Part shown: in pieces, positions 7,511 through 14,364 of the stretch | Position numbering within the stretch: position 1 is the stretch's first letter | Layout: each line of letters opens with the position of its first letter | Assembly: GCA_938001995.1 (NCBI GenBank) | Contig: CALLAV010000196.1 | Location: 1 to 23,186 of the forward strand | Direction: 5' to 3' | Length of the DNA: 23,186 bases | Source of the DNA: an uncultured Amylibacter sp. | Lineage (GTDB): Bacteria; Pseudomonadota; Alphaproteobacteria; Rhodobacterales; Rhodobacteraceae | Position numbers and translations under genes: made by a program | The notes under the pieces: model-generated | Seen by the model: the letters and a program-made list of their open reading frames with translations, nothing else | Told to the model about the DNA's origin: nothing | Databases searched by the model: none

Positions 7511-9316
7511 ATGCAGCCATATTTCCATCGGTTTGAGGATCGCACTGCTCCGTTTTATGCGCCAATGTCTTCAAAACGGACCACCGCATGGCAGTTCTTG
7601 GCAGGCCTGACAATTGGCGTTTCTATTTGGTATTTATGGTGGCGATGGACTGCTTCTTTAAACCCTGACGCGATGATCTTTTCGGTTGTTGTCGCGTTGG
7701 CAGAAACACTCTTTTTTGTCGGTACGCTCTTCTTTTTCCATGATATTTGGCGTGAAAAAGACACACCTCAAAAACCACCCCCAAACTGTCGCTCTGCACT
7801 CGGTGGCGACTACGATAAGGGGTCAGTTACTGTGGACGTATTTGTCACCACTTTTGATGAAGAGCCAGATGTGGTTCGTCCAACGCTAGAAGCGGCTATA
7901 AACCTCAAAATTCCTGAAAATACGCGCGTCGCTGTATGGCTGCTAGATGACGGCAATCGATCAGAGTTTGCACTTTTGGCTGAGAACATGGGTGTTGGCT
8001 ACTTGCACAGGGATAACAATCGCGGGTTTAAGGCAGGGAACCTGAAGAATGCACTTATGCAAACATCCGGTGATTTCATCGCGATTTGCGATGCGGACAC
8101 GCGCGTGTTCCCCAATTTCCTTGAAAACACACTTGGGTATTTCCAAGATCCCAAAGTGGCTTGGGTGCAAACACCGCATTGGTTTTATGACATCCCTGAG
8201 GGGCAGACTTGGATTGAATGGGCTCGTCAAAAATTGCCGTCGAGTACGACCTTTTTACAAAAACCTATTGCGGCGATTGGGCAATTTTTGTCTGGGCAAA
8301 CCCATGTGGGTGTTGATCCAATGTTGTCAGAACCAGCCTTGTTTTTTGATGTTATTCAACGACGTCGCAACCGCAATGGCGCGTCGTTTTGTTGTGGCGC
8401 TGGGTCTATTCATCGTCGCGAAGCCCTGTTTCAATCAGCGCTGTCACAATACGGCGCGTTTTTGTCGAATGATCCTTCAAGATTTGCGCTGGCACAAGAG
8501 TTTGAACCGTTCAAATTTCACGTTTCAGAAGATATTTACACATCGATTCAATTGCATTCTAACACCGAAATTCAGTGGATATCTGTCTATCATCCCCAAG
8601 TAGAATGCCGCATGCTGTCCCCTTGGACAATAGAGGCCTGGGCTACACAAAAGTTGAAATATGCTGGTGGCACTTTTGACATCATGTTGCGTGATAATCC
8701 TGTTTTCCAAACAGGCATGCCGTGGCGGATAAAGCTTCATTATCTTGCAACTTTTTGGTCGTATTTGTCCGCTCTTTGGGTTCCAATTATGATGCTCGCG
8801 CCGATTTTTTCATTGTTCACAGGATGGGCACCTGTTCAGTCGTATTCTTTTGAGTTCTTCATGCACATCTTACCCGTTCTTGTGCTGAGCGAATTGGCCA
8901 TGGTGGTGGGTTGCAAAGGTCACAATGTAAACATCGGGCGCGTTATGGCGATCGGTGGATTGCCAATTACTTTACGCGCATTGTGGTTTGTTTTGCGGGG
9001 GCAAAAACCAAAGTTTCCCGCTACGCCGAAAACGCCAGTATTTACCGAAAACAAACTCGATCGTGTCATGCCAAACGTAGCTTTGCTTTTGCTGATGTTG
9101 GCGGGCGTTACCTACGGAATCTGGGCGTACGCCACCCACCAAGACGGGTATACGATGTCATTTCTGATCGTGAATCTATTTTGGATTGCATGGAATGCGA
9201 TAAGCCATCTGCGGGTGATTGCTGTTGCTGTTTGGCGCCCATCAGAACGCGACTTGCCCTTACTCAATATGCCAGTCCCAGACACACAGGATACCCTCAA
9301 AAATGCACCAATCTGA
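7511..9316 (+). CDS. Cellulose-synthase-like GT2 polysaccharide synthase
   Basis: The 601-residue protein is a processive family-2 glycosyltransferase of the BcsA/CrdS type. It has two N-terminal helices (about 27-46 and 55-76), a cytoplasmic GT-A domain, and several C-terminal helices (about 410-600). Visible motifs: Asp146-Asp147-Gly, 'NNRGFKAGNLKNAL' at 169-182, Asp194-Ala-Asp196, 'VQTPHWF' at 219-225, 'CCGAGSIHRREAL' at 294-306, the catalytic-base motif as Ser339-Glu-Asp341 in place of TED, and the acceptor motif as Q380-K-L-K-Y384 in place of QxxRW. No PilZ domain follows, so direct BcsA-style c-di-GMP control is not apparent. It probably polymerises and extrudes a UDP-sugar-derived beta-glycan. 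Product identity is unknown; the nearby GH16 gene hints at a beta-glucan. Confidence 0.88.
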   Translation: MQPYFHRFEDRTAPFYAPMSSKRTTAWQFLAGLTIGVSIWYLWWRWTASLNPDAMIFSVVVALAETLFFVGTLFFFHDIWREKDTPQKPPPNCRSALGGDYDKGSVTVDVFVTTFDEEPDVVRPTLEAAINLKIPENTRVAVWLLDDGNRSEFALLAENMGVGYLHRDNNRGFKAGNLKNALMQTSGDFIAICDADTRVFPNFLENTLGYFQDPKVAWVQTPHWFYDIPEGQTWIEWARQKLPSSTTFLQKPIAAIGQFLSGQTHVGVDPMLSEPALFFDVIQRRRNRNGASFCCGAGSIHRREALFQSALSQYGAFLSNDPSRFALAQEFEPFKFHVSEDIYTSIQLHSNTEIQWISVYHPQVECRMLSPWTIEAWATQKLKYAGGTFDIMLRDNPVFQTGMPWRIKLHYLATFWSYLSALWVPIMMLAPIFSLFTGWAPVQSYSFEFFMHILPVLVLSELAMVVGCKGHNVNIGRVMAIGGLPITLRALWFVLRGQKPKFPATPKTPVFTENKLDRVMPNVALLLLMLAGVTYGIWAYATHQDGYTMSFLIVNLFWIAWNAISHLRVIAVAVWRPSERDLPLLNMPVPDTQDTLKNAPI

Positions 9317-10619
9317 TGCGCCTGTCGCCAAAAACCGATCAAGCCTGATCTTTGTCCTTGGCCTTGTATGCGCTGCGATTTTTGCAGTCTCTTTGGATGG
9401 GGCAGGTCGTTTGGTGCTTTTGGGAAAGTCATCGAACTTGGATCCCGAGGCAGTTGCTTCAATCGCACCGATTGGACCAGTGGGATTGAAGGATGCGGAT
9501 GTTCATGCGGCCGAGGTGGCGTGGCGGTACTTTGCCAAAAACACGCGGGTAGAAACTGGATTGGTCGATTCAGTCGCGGGATTTCCGTCAGGAACGCTCT
9601 GGGACCAAGGAAGTTATCTCTTGGCTTTGTCGTCGGCTCACGCGTTAGATCTGGTGGAGGAGACCGAGTTTTCTGCGCGCGTGGACCAGTTTTTAGAGAC
9701 GTTGGGGCAGCTTCCATTGTTTGAAGGCAAGCTTCCCAACAAGGTTTATAATACACAAACGCTCCAAATGACGGATTACGAGAACACCTTTACCGACGTT
9801 GGGATTGGGTGGTCCGCCTTGGATATGGGCCGATTGCTTTCGGCTTTGCGTGTGTTGGAAAGAAGAGCACCAGAATATGGGGACAAAATCCGGACGGTTT
9901 TGGCGGGCTGGGACTTAAATGCTATGACCCATCAAGGGGAGCTGGTTGGCGCCGCACTCCAAGGAGATGAGGTGATTTATCCCCAAGAGGGTCGCGTCGG
10001 TTACGAACAATATGCGGCGCGAGCTTCAGCGCTTTGGGGCCTTGATGTGGTTCGTGCTATTTCGGCTGCGCGGATCATGGACTGGGAAGTCGTGTCAGGG
10101 CAAAACGTACCGATAGACTTACGTACATCGAGCGCCTTCCGCTCCATCACCCCAACACTCAGTGAACCCTATTTTCTTCAAGGGTTGGAGTTGGGGTTTG
10201 ACAGCGAAACCCGCCAACTAGCAGCGCAAGTTTACATGGCACAAGAATCGCGGTTTTCCCAAACGGGCACGCAAACAATGGTGTCCGAAGATCATGTGAA
10301 TCAAGCGCCGTATTTCCTCTATTCGTCGGTGCACAGCAACGGTGAACCATGGGCTGTGGTGTCAGAGGATGGGTCGTTTCACAATGACAAACGCACAGTG
10401 AGCCTAAAGGCGGTATTTGCTTGGGATGCTTTGTATGGTCGCGAATATACGACAACTTTGCGTGCGGATCTAGCGAGCTTAGCGAGTGAAGGCGGGTGGA
10501 TTGCCGGGCGGTATGAGCAAACGGGTGCGTTAAACGATGCCCTGACATTGAACACCAATGCAGTTGTGCTGGAAGCGATTCACTATAAGAAATTCGGCCC
10601 ACTCTGGCAGATCCGCTAG
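9303..10619 (+). CDS. DUF3131-family membrane-anchored periplasmic protein (copy 1)
   Basis: The 438-residue protein has one N-terminal membrane segment (about 13-31, signal anchor or signal peptide) and then a periplasmic DUF3131-type domain from about 65 to the end. It shares block after block with the protein at 15882-17579: 'TLWDQGSY' (98-105), 'LPNKVYNT', 'GWSALDMGR', 'PQEGRVGYEQYAA' (227-239) and a C-terminal 'NTNAVVLEAIHYK'. I infer an alpha-helical toroid like that of glucoamylase-type glycan-active enzymes; the conserved Asp101 and Glu229 would then be candidate catalytic residues. An upstream in-frame start at 9219 would overlap the GT2 gene by 98 bases, so the ATG at 9303, overlapping by 14, is preferred. 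Likely trims or binds the GT2 product. Confidence 0.82.
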   Translation: MHQSDAPVAKNRSSLIFVLGLVCAAIFAVSLDGAGRLVLLGKSSNLDPEAVASIAPIGPVGLKDADVHAAEVAWRYFAKNTRVETGLVDSVAGFPSGTLWDQGSYLLALSSAHALDLVEETEFSARVDQFLETLGQLPLFEGKLPNKVYNTQTLQMTDYENTFTDVGIGWSALDMGRLLSALRVLERRAPEYGDKIRTVLAGWDLNAMTHQGELVGAALQGDEVIYPQEGRVGYEQYAARASALWGLDVVRAISAARIMDWEVVSGQNVPIDLRTSSAFRSITPTLSEPYFLQGLELGFDSETRQLAAQVYMAQESRFSQTGTQTMVSEDHVNQAPYFLYSSVHSNGEPWAVVSEDGSFHNDKRTVSLKAVFAWDALYGREYTTTLRADLASLASEGGWIAGRYEQTGALNDALTLNTNAVVLEAIHYKKFGPLWQIR

Positions 10620-10639
10620 AGCAGCTTTTGCCAACTGTT

Positions 10640-11869
10640 TTAGGATTTTTCTTTCAGGAAATCATAAAGATTGATGTAACCGCCATCACACGGGGTTCCT
10701 GGTGAAGAGGTCGGGCATGACACTCCGCGCTCTTCTGTGGGGACATTTGGTTGGTTGGTCTGTGAGACAGTCTTCGGCTTGCGAACTGGTTGTGGTTTTT
10801 TCTTTACCATTGGTGGTTTTGTTTTGCGCGATGTTTGCTCATGTACTGCCATTCGGCGCTTCAACAGCACCATCAGATCGAAATCCAAAACACCGTTTGG
10901 CAATATTTTGACATCCGCCTGAAAGCGGCTGATCGCACGCCGCGTGCGTTGGCCAATTTTTGGCTCAAAGGGTGCTTTTAGATATCCAAGCGCCTGAAGC
11001 ATTTGTTGCGCGTTTTCCAGTTCGCCTTCTGGCAAAGTTCGCGTAAATTTTCGTTCCTGTTTACCATTCGATTTGGCGGACGTAACGGGCTGCGCCAAAC
11101 AGGTCCAATAGGGAACACCCGCATGGCGCCCCAACAGTTCAATCAATCCAACTTCGATCAAATTTCGAACGGCTTGGCTTTCGCTTTCCACGCGGTTGAT
11201 TTGAACCGAAAAACCCAAAGTGGCCAGATTGATTAGGCCCGATGCTGATGCACCAAACCCTTGCCCAACCACCACCATTGAATTTGCAACCGATGCGCCG
11301 GGTAAAACGCGACGCGAGGGAAATGCGACCAAATGCATGTCCACGCTGACCACAGATAACTTCCGGTACGGGCCGAATTTCGCCCCGGTCAGCTTACCTG
11401 AACCAGGCGTTAATGTTGCTGTCCCGTCGTCGTCGGTCACTTCTCGGTCGAGTTGGCTGATAGATCCACGAATGTAGAATTGTGGAACGACTTCGTCGCC
11501 ATTTTGTACTTCTACGTCGAGAAGTCCTCCAAATTTAATCAACGCTTGGTCCACAAAAACATATGTTTGCGATTTGCGGTTCATTTGCGAAATGGCATTG
11601 ATCAGCATGTCGTCAGCGCCAACTTTGACGTAAGACGTCTCATCTGGAATGTCGGACGAAGAAATCAAGGTTTGACCGCGGCGCGACTTTCCTAAAAGGC
11701 CATCCATACATTCCAATGCCGCACTAAAGGATGTGAAATTGCGCGCGGGCCGCGTGTCAGGTTGTGCGATGGACGGGGCGAGCAGCGGGTTTGGCCCAAC
11801 GCAACCAACGCAGAGCGCTGTAACGCTCGACAAAAGGATCGTTCGCAGAGGGAAAAAAGCGATACGCAT
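10640..11869 (-). CDS. CsgG-like outer-membrane lipoprotein with peptidoglycan-binding domain
   Basis: The 409-residue protein starts with a lipoprotein signal ending in 'LCVGC' (lipidated Cys23; the -3 residue is unusual). Residues about 80-258 follow the CsgG/HfaB pattern: a strand ending 'FYIRGSISQLDREV', a roughly 35-residue Gly/Thr-rich hairpin, 'LSVVSVDMHLVAFPSRRVL', a second hairpin rich in Gly/Ala/Val at 191-226, and a closing helix with 'NLIEVGLIELLG...YWTCL'. In curli CsgG the two hairpins form the outer-membrane pore. Residues about 284-338 are a PG_binding_1 domain ('LQALGYLKAPFEPKIGQRTRRAISRFQ' pattern), followed by a Lys/Pro-rich linker and a short Cys-containing tail. It lies tail to tail with the DUF3131 gene, 20 bases apart. 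It could be the exit pore for the polysaccharide (inference). Confidence 0.8.
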   Translation of the reverse strand: MRIAFFPLRTILLSSVTALCVGCVGPNPLLAPSIAQPDTRPARNFTSFSAALECMDGLLGKSRRGQTLISSSDIPDETSYVKVGADDMLINAISQMNRKSQTYVFVDQALIKFGGLLDVEVQNGDEVVPQFYIRGSISQLDREVTDDDGTATLTPGSGKLTGAKFGPYRKLSVVSVDMHLVAFPSRRVLPGASVANSMVVVGQGFGASASGLINLATLGFSVQINRVESESQAVRNLIEVGLIELLGRHAGVPYWTCLAQPVTSAKSNGKQERKFTRTLPEGELENAQQMLQALGYLKAPFEPKIGQRTRRAISRFQADVKILPNGVLDFDLMVLLKRRMAVHEQTSRKTKPPMVKKKPQPVRKPKTVSQTNQPNVPTEERGVSCPTSSPGTPCDGGYINLYDFLKEKS

Positions 11870-12064
11870 AGGGCACCCATTTCGAATTCAGTTGATCCAA
11901 AATTAGCCAAAGGGTTTTAACATCTACTAAAATCAGCAGCGTTTATGACATTGTTTTTAATTAAAATTATCTTGTTCTAGCCGTCTGCGCGTAAGCAAAC
12001 GTTTACAATTTTCATGCATTTTCAATTTGAACGATTGTGGCTAAAATGCGGAGGAGCGTTTGAA
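11870..12064. promoter_or_regulatory. Divergent intergenic region, CsgG-like / OmpA-caspase genes
   Basis: A 195-base divergent region. It includes a perfect 12-bp A/T palindrome at 11955-11966, a near-match to a CtrA box (TTAA, seven bases, TAAA) at 11917-11931, and a GTAAgcAAACGTTTAC partial palindrome around 11992-12006. GGAGGAG at 12050-12056 is the ribosome-binding site of the plus-strand gene. No sigma-70 promoter stands out with confidence. Confidence 0.4.
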
Positions 12065-12679
12065 ATGCTAACCCAAAAGTACCGTAAAACCGTGCGGGCG
12101 ATTTGCCTGTTCCTCGGGGCGATGTGGATGGCAGCATCCGCAATGGCTCAAGTATCGCAACTGCCCTTATCTGCCGACTACTGCGCTATCTTACGCGCGT
12201 TCACAGATCAATCTGATCCGCGATGTCCTGTACCACAGGAATTGGGACTCACACGGAGTACTGGTTCTGCTGCGACCGACTCGTTTCCGAAAGAAGCGGC
12301 TTCGTTGAAAACTGCAGGTGGAGAGTCGGGATATTTTATCCGATTTGCCTTCAATTCCGTCGAGTTGAATACAGAATACCGCACACATCTTGATCGCTTA
12401 TCAGCCGTGTTCCAATCGGCGGCAATGGAAGGTGTGTGCATCAAACTTCTCGGGCATACAGACATCATCGGCGATCCAAAATACAATGACCGCTTATCGT
12501 TTGCGCGCGCTAAAATGGTAGAAGCGTACTTAGTTGGAAACGCAGCTGTCTCGAAGGATCGCATCGTGTCTTCTGGTGTTGGCGAAGCAAAACCGCTCCT
12601 GAATATTCCAGGGGGTCATCCGCTAAATCGCCGCGTTGAGATTTTGGCCAAAGCACAAACTGCGGGTGGTTGCGCCTGA
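12065..12679 (+). CDS. Small OmpA-family periplasmic protein (second of two)
   Basis: The 204-residue protein has a signal peptide (hydrophobic 12-27, cleavage near 'AMAQ' at 26-29), two cysteines in the N-terminal region (C40, C54) as in the paralogue at 4069-4659, and a C-terminal OmpA-like domain at about 90-196. The domain shows 'LLGHTDIIG' with Asp133, Arg148 fifteen residues later, and 'LNRRVEIL', the peptidoglycan-binding set. The ATG at 12065 is preceded eight bases upstream by GGAGGAG; an earlier in-frame ATG at 12014 lacks such a site and would precede the signal peptide by 17 residues. It ends two bases before the caspase-like gene and is surely cotranscribed with it. Probably anchors a periplasmic assembly to the wall. 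Confidence 0.87.
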   Translation: MLTQKYRKTVRAICLFLGAMWMAASAMAQVSQLPLSADYCAILRAFTDQSDPRCPVPQELGLTRSTGSAATDSFPKEAASLKTAGGESGYFIRFAFNSVELNTEYRTHLDRLSAVFQSAAMEGVCIKLLGHTDIIGDPKYNDRLSFARAKMVEAYLVGNAAVSKDRIVSSGVGEAKPLLNIPGGHPLNRRVEILAKAQTAGGCA

Positions 12680-12681
12680 CC

Positions 12682-13431
12682 ATGGCGTGTTGGCCAATGT
12701 CGATTCCTTACAAGTTAACCCGTTTCATTTGTTTTGTTTTGTTGTTTATACCGACGATTACTTTCGGATCGGAACGGGTCGCACTGGTCGTCGGAAATGC
12801 AACCTATTTGCATGGACCGGATCTAAAGACTCCTTTGAATGATAGCGCGGAAATCGCAAAACTGCTTAGGAAAATGGGATATGATACCGCCTTAGTTCAA
12901 AACGGCACCAAGGCTCAGGTGATGCTGGCCTTGGCGCATCTGCGAATTCGGTCGCAAACTGCAAGCAAGGTTGTTGTTTATTTTGCGGGGCATGGAATGC
13001 AAAAGAATGGTCAAAGCTTTCTGTTCCCAACAGATGGGATTTTTTCTGGTTCAGGCATGCAGAAAAACCTGATTCCTTTGACTACAATTACCCGGGCAAT
13101 TTCTGACAAAGCACGACAAAAACTGGTCTTTATAGACGCATGCCGCGATGATCCGTCGTATCAGATCGATTACGAAACTGTTTTTACGGCGCCACGAACA
13201 TTTATTCCCGCAGGACTATACGTGTTGCATGCCGCACAGCCAGGAGCGGCCGCTTTTGACGGTGCAACTAAACACAGCCCTTTCGCACAAGCGTTCCTGG
13301 ACCATGGGAGATCGACAGCGGATGTTGAAGTCTTGGCCAAACACATTCGGGTAGACGTTATTCGAGCGACGCAGGGTCTACAATTGCCGTGGTCTCAATC
13401 TTCGTTAATGCGGCCTGCTTCTCTGCACTAA
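12682..13431 (+). CDS. Secreted caspase-like (peptidase C14) protein
   Basis: The 249-residue protein has an N-terminal signal peptide (hydrophobic about 12-28) and then a compact caspase-fold domain: 'ERVALVVGNATY' (31-42), 'TPLNDSAEIAKLLRKMGYDT', 'VVVYFAGHGMQ' with catalytic His104, and 'LVFIDACRDDP' with catalytic Cys154. Both dyad residues are intact. Such proteins cleave after specific residues or act as scaffolds. Export to the periplasm is predicted, which is unusual for regulated caspase-like proteases. The start is uncertain: TTG 12670, ATG 12682 and ATG 12697 are in frame; ATG 12682, two bases after the OmpA stop, is chosen. Its 3' end overlaps the GH16 gene on the other strand by 74 bases. 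A role in processing a cluster component is inference. Confidence 0.83.
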   Translation: MACWPMSIPYKLTRFICFVLLFIPTITFGSERVALVVGNATYLHGPDLKTPLNDSAEIAKLLRKMGYDTALVQNGTKAQVMLALAHLRIRSQTASKVVVYFAGHGMQKNGQSFLFPTDGIFSGSGMQKNLIPLTTITRAISDKARQKLVFIDACRDDPSYQIDYETVFTAPRTFIPAGLYVLHAAQPGAAAFDGATKHSPFAQAFLDHGRSTADVEVLAKHIRVDVIRATQGLQLPWSQSSLMRPASLH

Positions 13432-14191
13432 ACAGGGTTTGCATTGGGGTGAATTTGACCTGTCCAAACCACGCTTCACTCGATTGTTCCGGCTCAGTTT
13501 TACCTGCCCATTGGCGTATCGATGGATCTGCGGCCCATACATTTGCGAAAAGCAACGACGGAGTGATGGGCAGATTGGTTTCAGCTTTCTTGGCCGAATA
13601 GATTAGCTCGTCTTCCACATACCAATTGATCCGATCGGGTAGCCATTCAAAGGCATAGAGCCGAGGTCGCTTGGCGGCATCAAAAGGCAGATCAATAAAC
13701 TTGTTCGTCAGAACACCATCGCTGAACCATGCGATATGTATCTGTTTCGTGTTTTTGCCGAGAAATTCAATATCAATTTCGTCGTGTTTGGTTCCATAGA
13801 AAGGACCGGTATAGGTGAAGAAGCCTGTAACAAATCCTGATCCTTTGGCAGGTTTGATCAGACTCTCATATCGACCATAGATCGTGGGGATTTTTCTGCG
13901 AATGGAGCCACCGATAAATCGGTTTTTCGACTGGGACTGAACTTTGCTTGGTGTGACCGTTAGGGTCAAACCCGCAGCCTCTTCATCTCCTCCGTTGTCG
14001 AAAACAACATTCTGCTTTCGCCAATCCGTGTCAAAATGAGGGTGATCAAAATCGTATTCTGCAATTTCCCACTTTTTTAGGTCGGATTTCTTGAACGCAT
14101 CAATGAAGGGAAAGTCTACAGGATCGGCTGTTCCAACACTTGATGCCATAGATAAAATGGAAATAGAAAGAACCACACCCTTACCCACCAT
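13358..14191 (-). CDS. Secreted GH16 beta-glucanase
   Basis: The 277-residue protein has a signal peptide (about 1-22) followed by a GH16 beta-jelly-roll domain. The catalytic signature E138-I-D140-I-E142 in 'HDEIDIEFLG' is complete, giving nucleophile and acid/base for retaining hydrolysis of beta-1,3 or beta-1,3/1,4 glucans. Other supporting blocks are 'YGRYESLIKPAKGSGFVTGFFTY' and 'YAFEWLPDRINWYVEDELIY'. An in-frame TTG lies at 14206, but the ATG at 14191 is placed seven to eight bases after a G-run and is preferred. A CtrA-like box lies about 100 bases upstream. A glucanase beside a GT2 synthase commonly serves in length control or release of the polymer, which suggests the product is a beta-glucan. 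Confidence 0.88.
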   Translation of the reverse strand: MVGKGVVLSISILSMASSVGTADPVDFPFIDAFKKSDLKKWEIAEYDFDHPHFDTDWRKQNVVFDNGGDEEAAGLTLTVTPSKVQSQSKNRFIGGSIRRKIPTIYGRYESLIKPAKGSGFVTGFFTYTGPFYGTKHDEIDIEFLGKNTKQIHIAWFSDGVLTNKFIDLPFDAAKRPRLYAFEWLPDRINWYVEDELIYSAKKAETNLPITPSLLFANVWAADPSIRQWAGKTEPEQSSEAWFGQVKFTPMQTLFSAEKQAALTKIETTAIVDPASLE

Positions 14192-14293
14192 CGCTTTGCC
14201 CCCCAAAGCACCACATCTTCGCGGAGTATCCGCAAAATTGAGATAAATTTTATGGGAAGCTAGAGAGTGAAGCCACGCTCAGCAATCGTTGAG

Positions 14294-14308
14294 TTAACAA
14301 TTGGTTAA
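14294..14308. promoter_or_regulatory. Putative CtrA-binding site
   Basis: TTAACAATTGGTTAA matches the alphaproteobacterial CtrA full box, TTAA, seven bases, TTAA, exactly, and a C follows as in the consensus. It lies 103 bases upstream of the GH16 ATG on the minus strand, between that gene and the terminator of the preceding operon, a sensible place for an activator site. Binding is inferred from the motif only. Confidence 0.5.
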
Positions 14309-14309
14309 C

Positions 14310-14341
14310 AAAAAGCGCCGAACAGAATAACTGCACGGCGC
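14310..14341 (-). terminator. Rho-independent terminator after the Gln-rich protein gene
   Basis: Read on the minus strand, a GC-only six-base stem (GCGCCG paired with CGGCGC, at 14336-14341 and 14315-14320) with a 15-base loop is followed by TTTTT (14314-14310). It lies 24 bases beyond the TAA of the Gln-rich gene (14365) and would end the DUF3131/Gln-rich operon before the GH16 promoter region. Confidence 0.7.
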
Positions 14342-14364
14342 CGAGTATTTAAAGATTGTGGTTC

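Noticed and set aside
9219..9302. Upstream start for the first DUF3131 gene
   Set aside because: It lies inside the GT2 gene and precedes the membrane segment with a stretch unlike a signal sequence; the ATG at 9303 is a better fit.
10620..10639. Bidirectional terminator between the convergent DUF3131 and CsgG-like genes
   Set aside because: Only 20 bases and no stem-loop with a T-run could be built.
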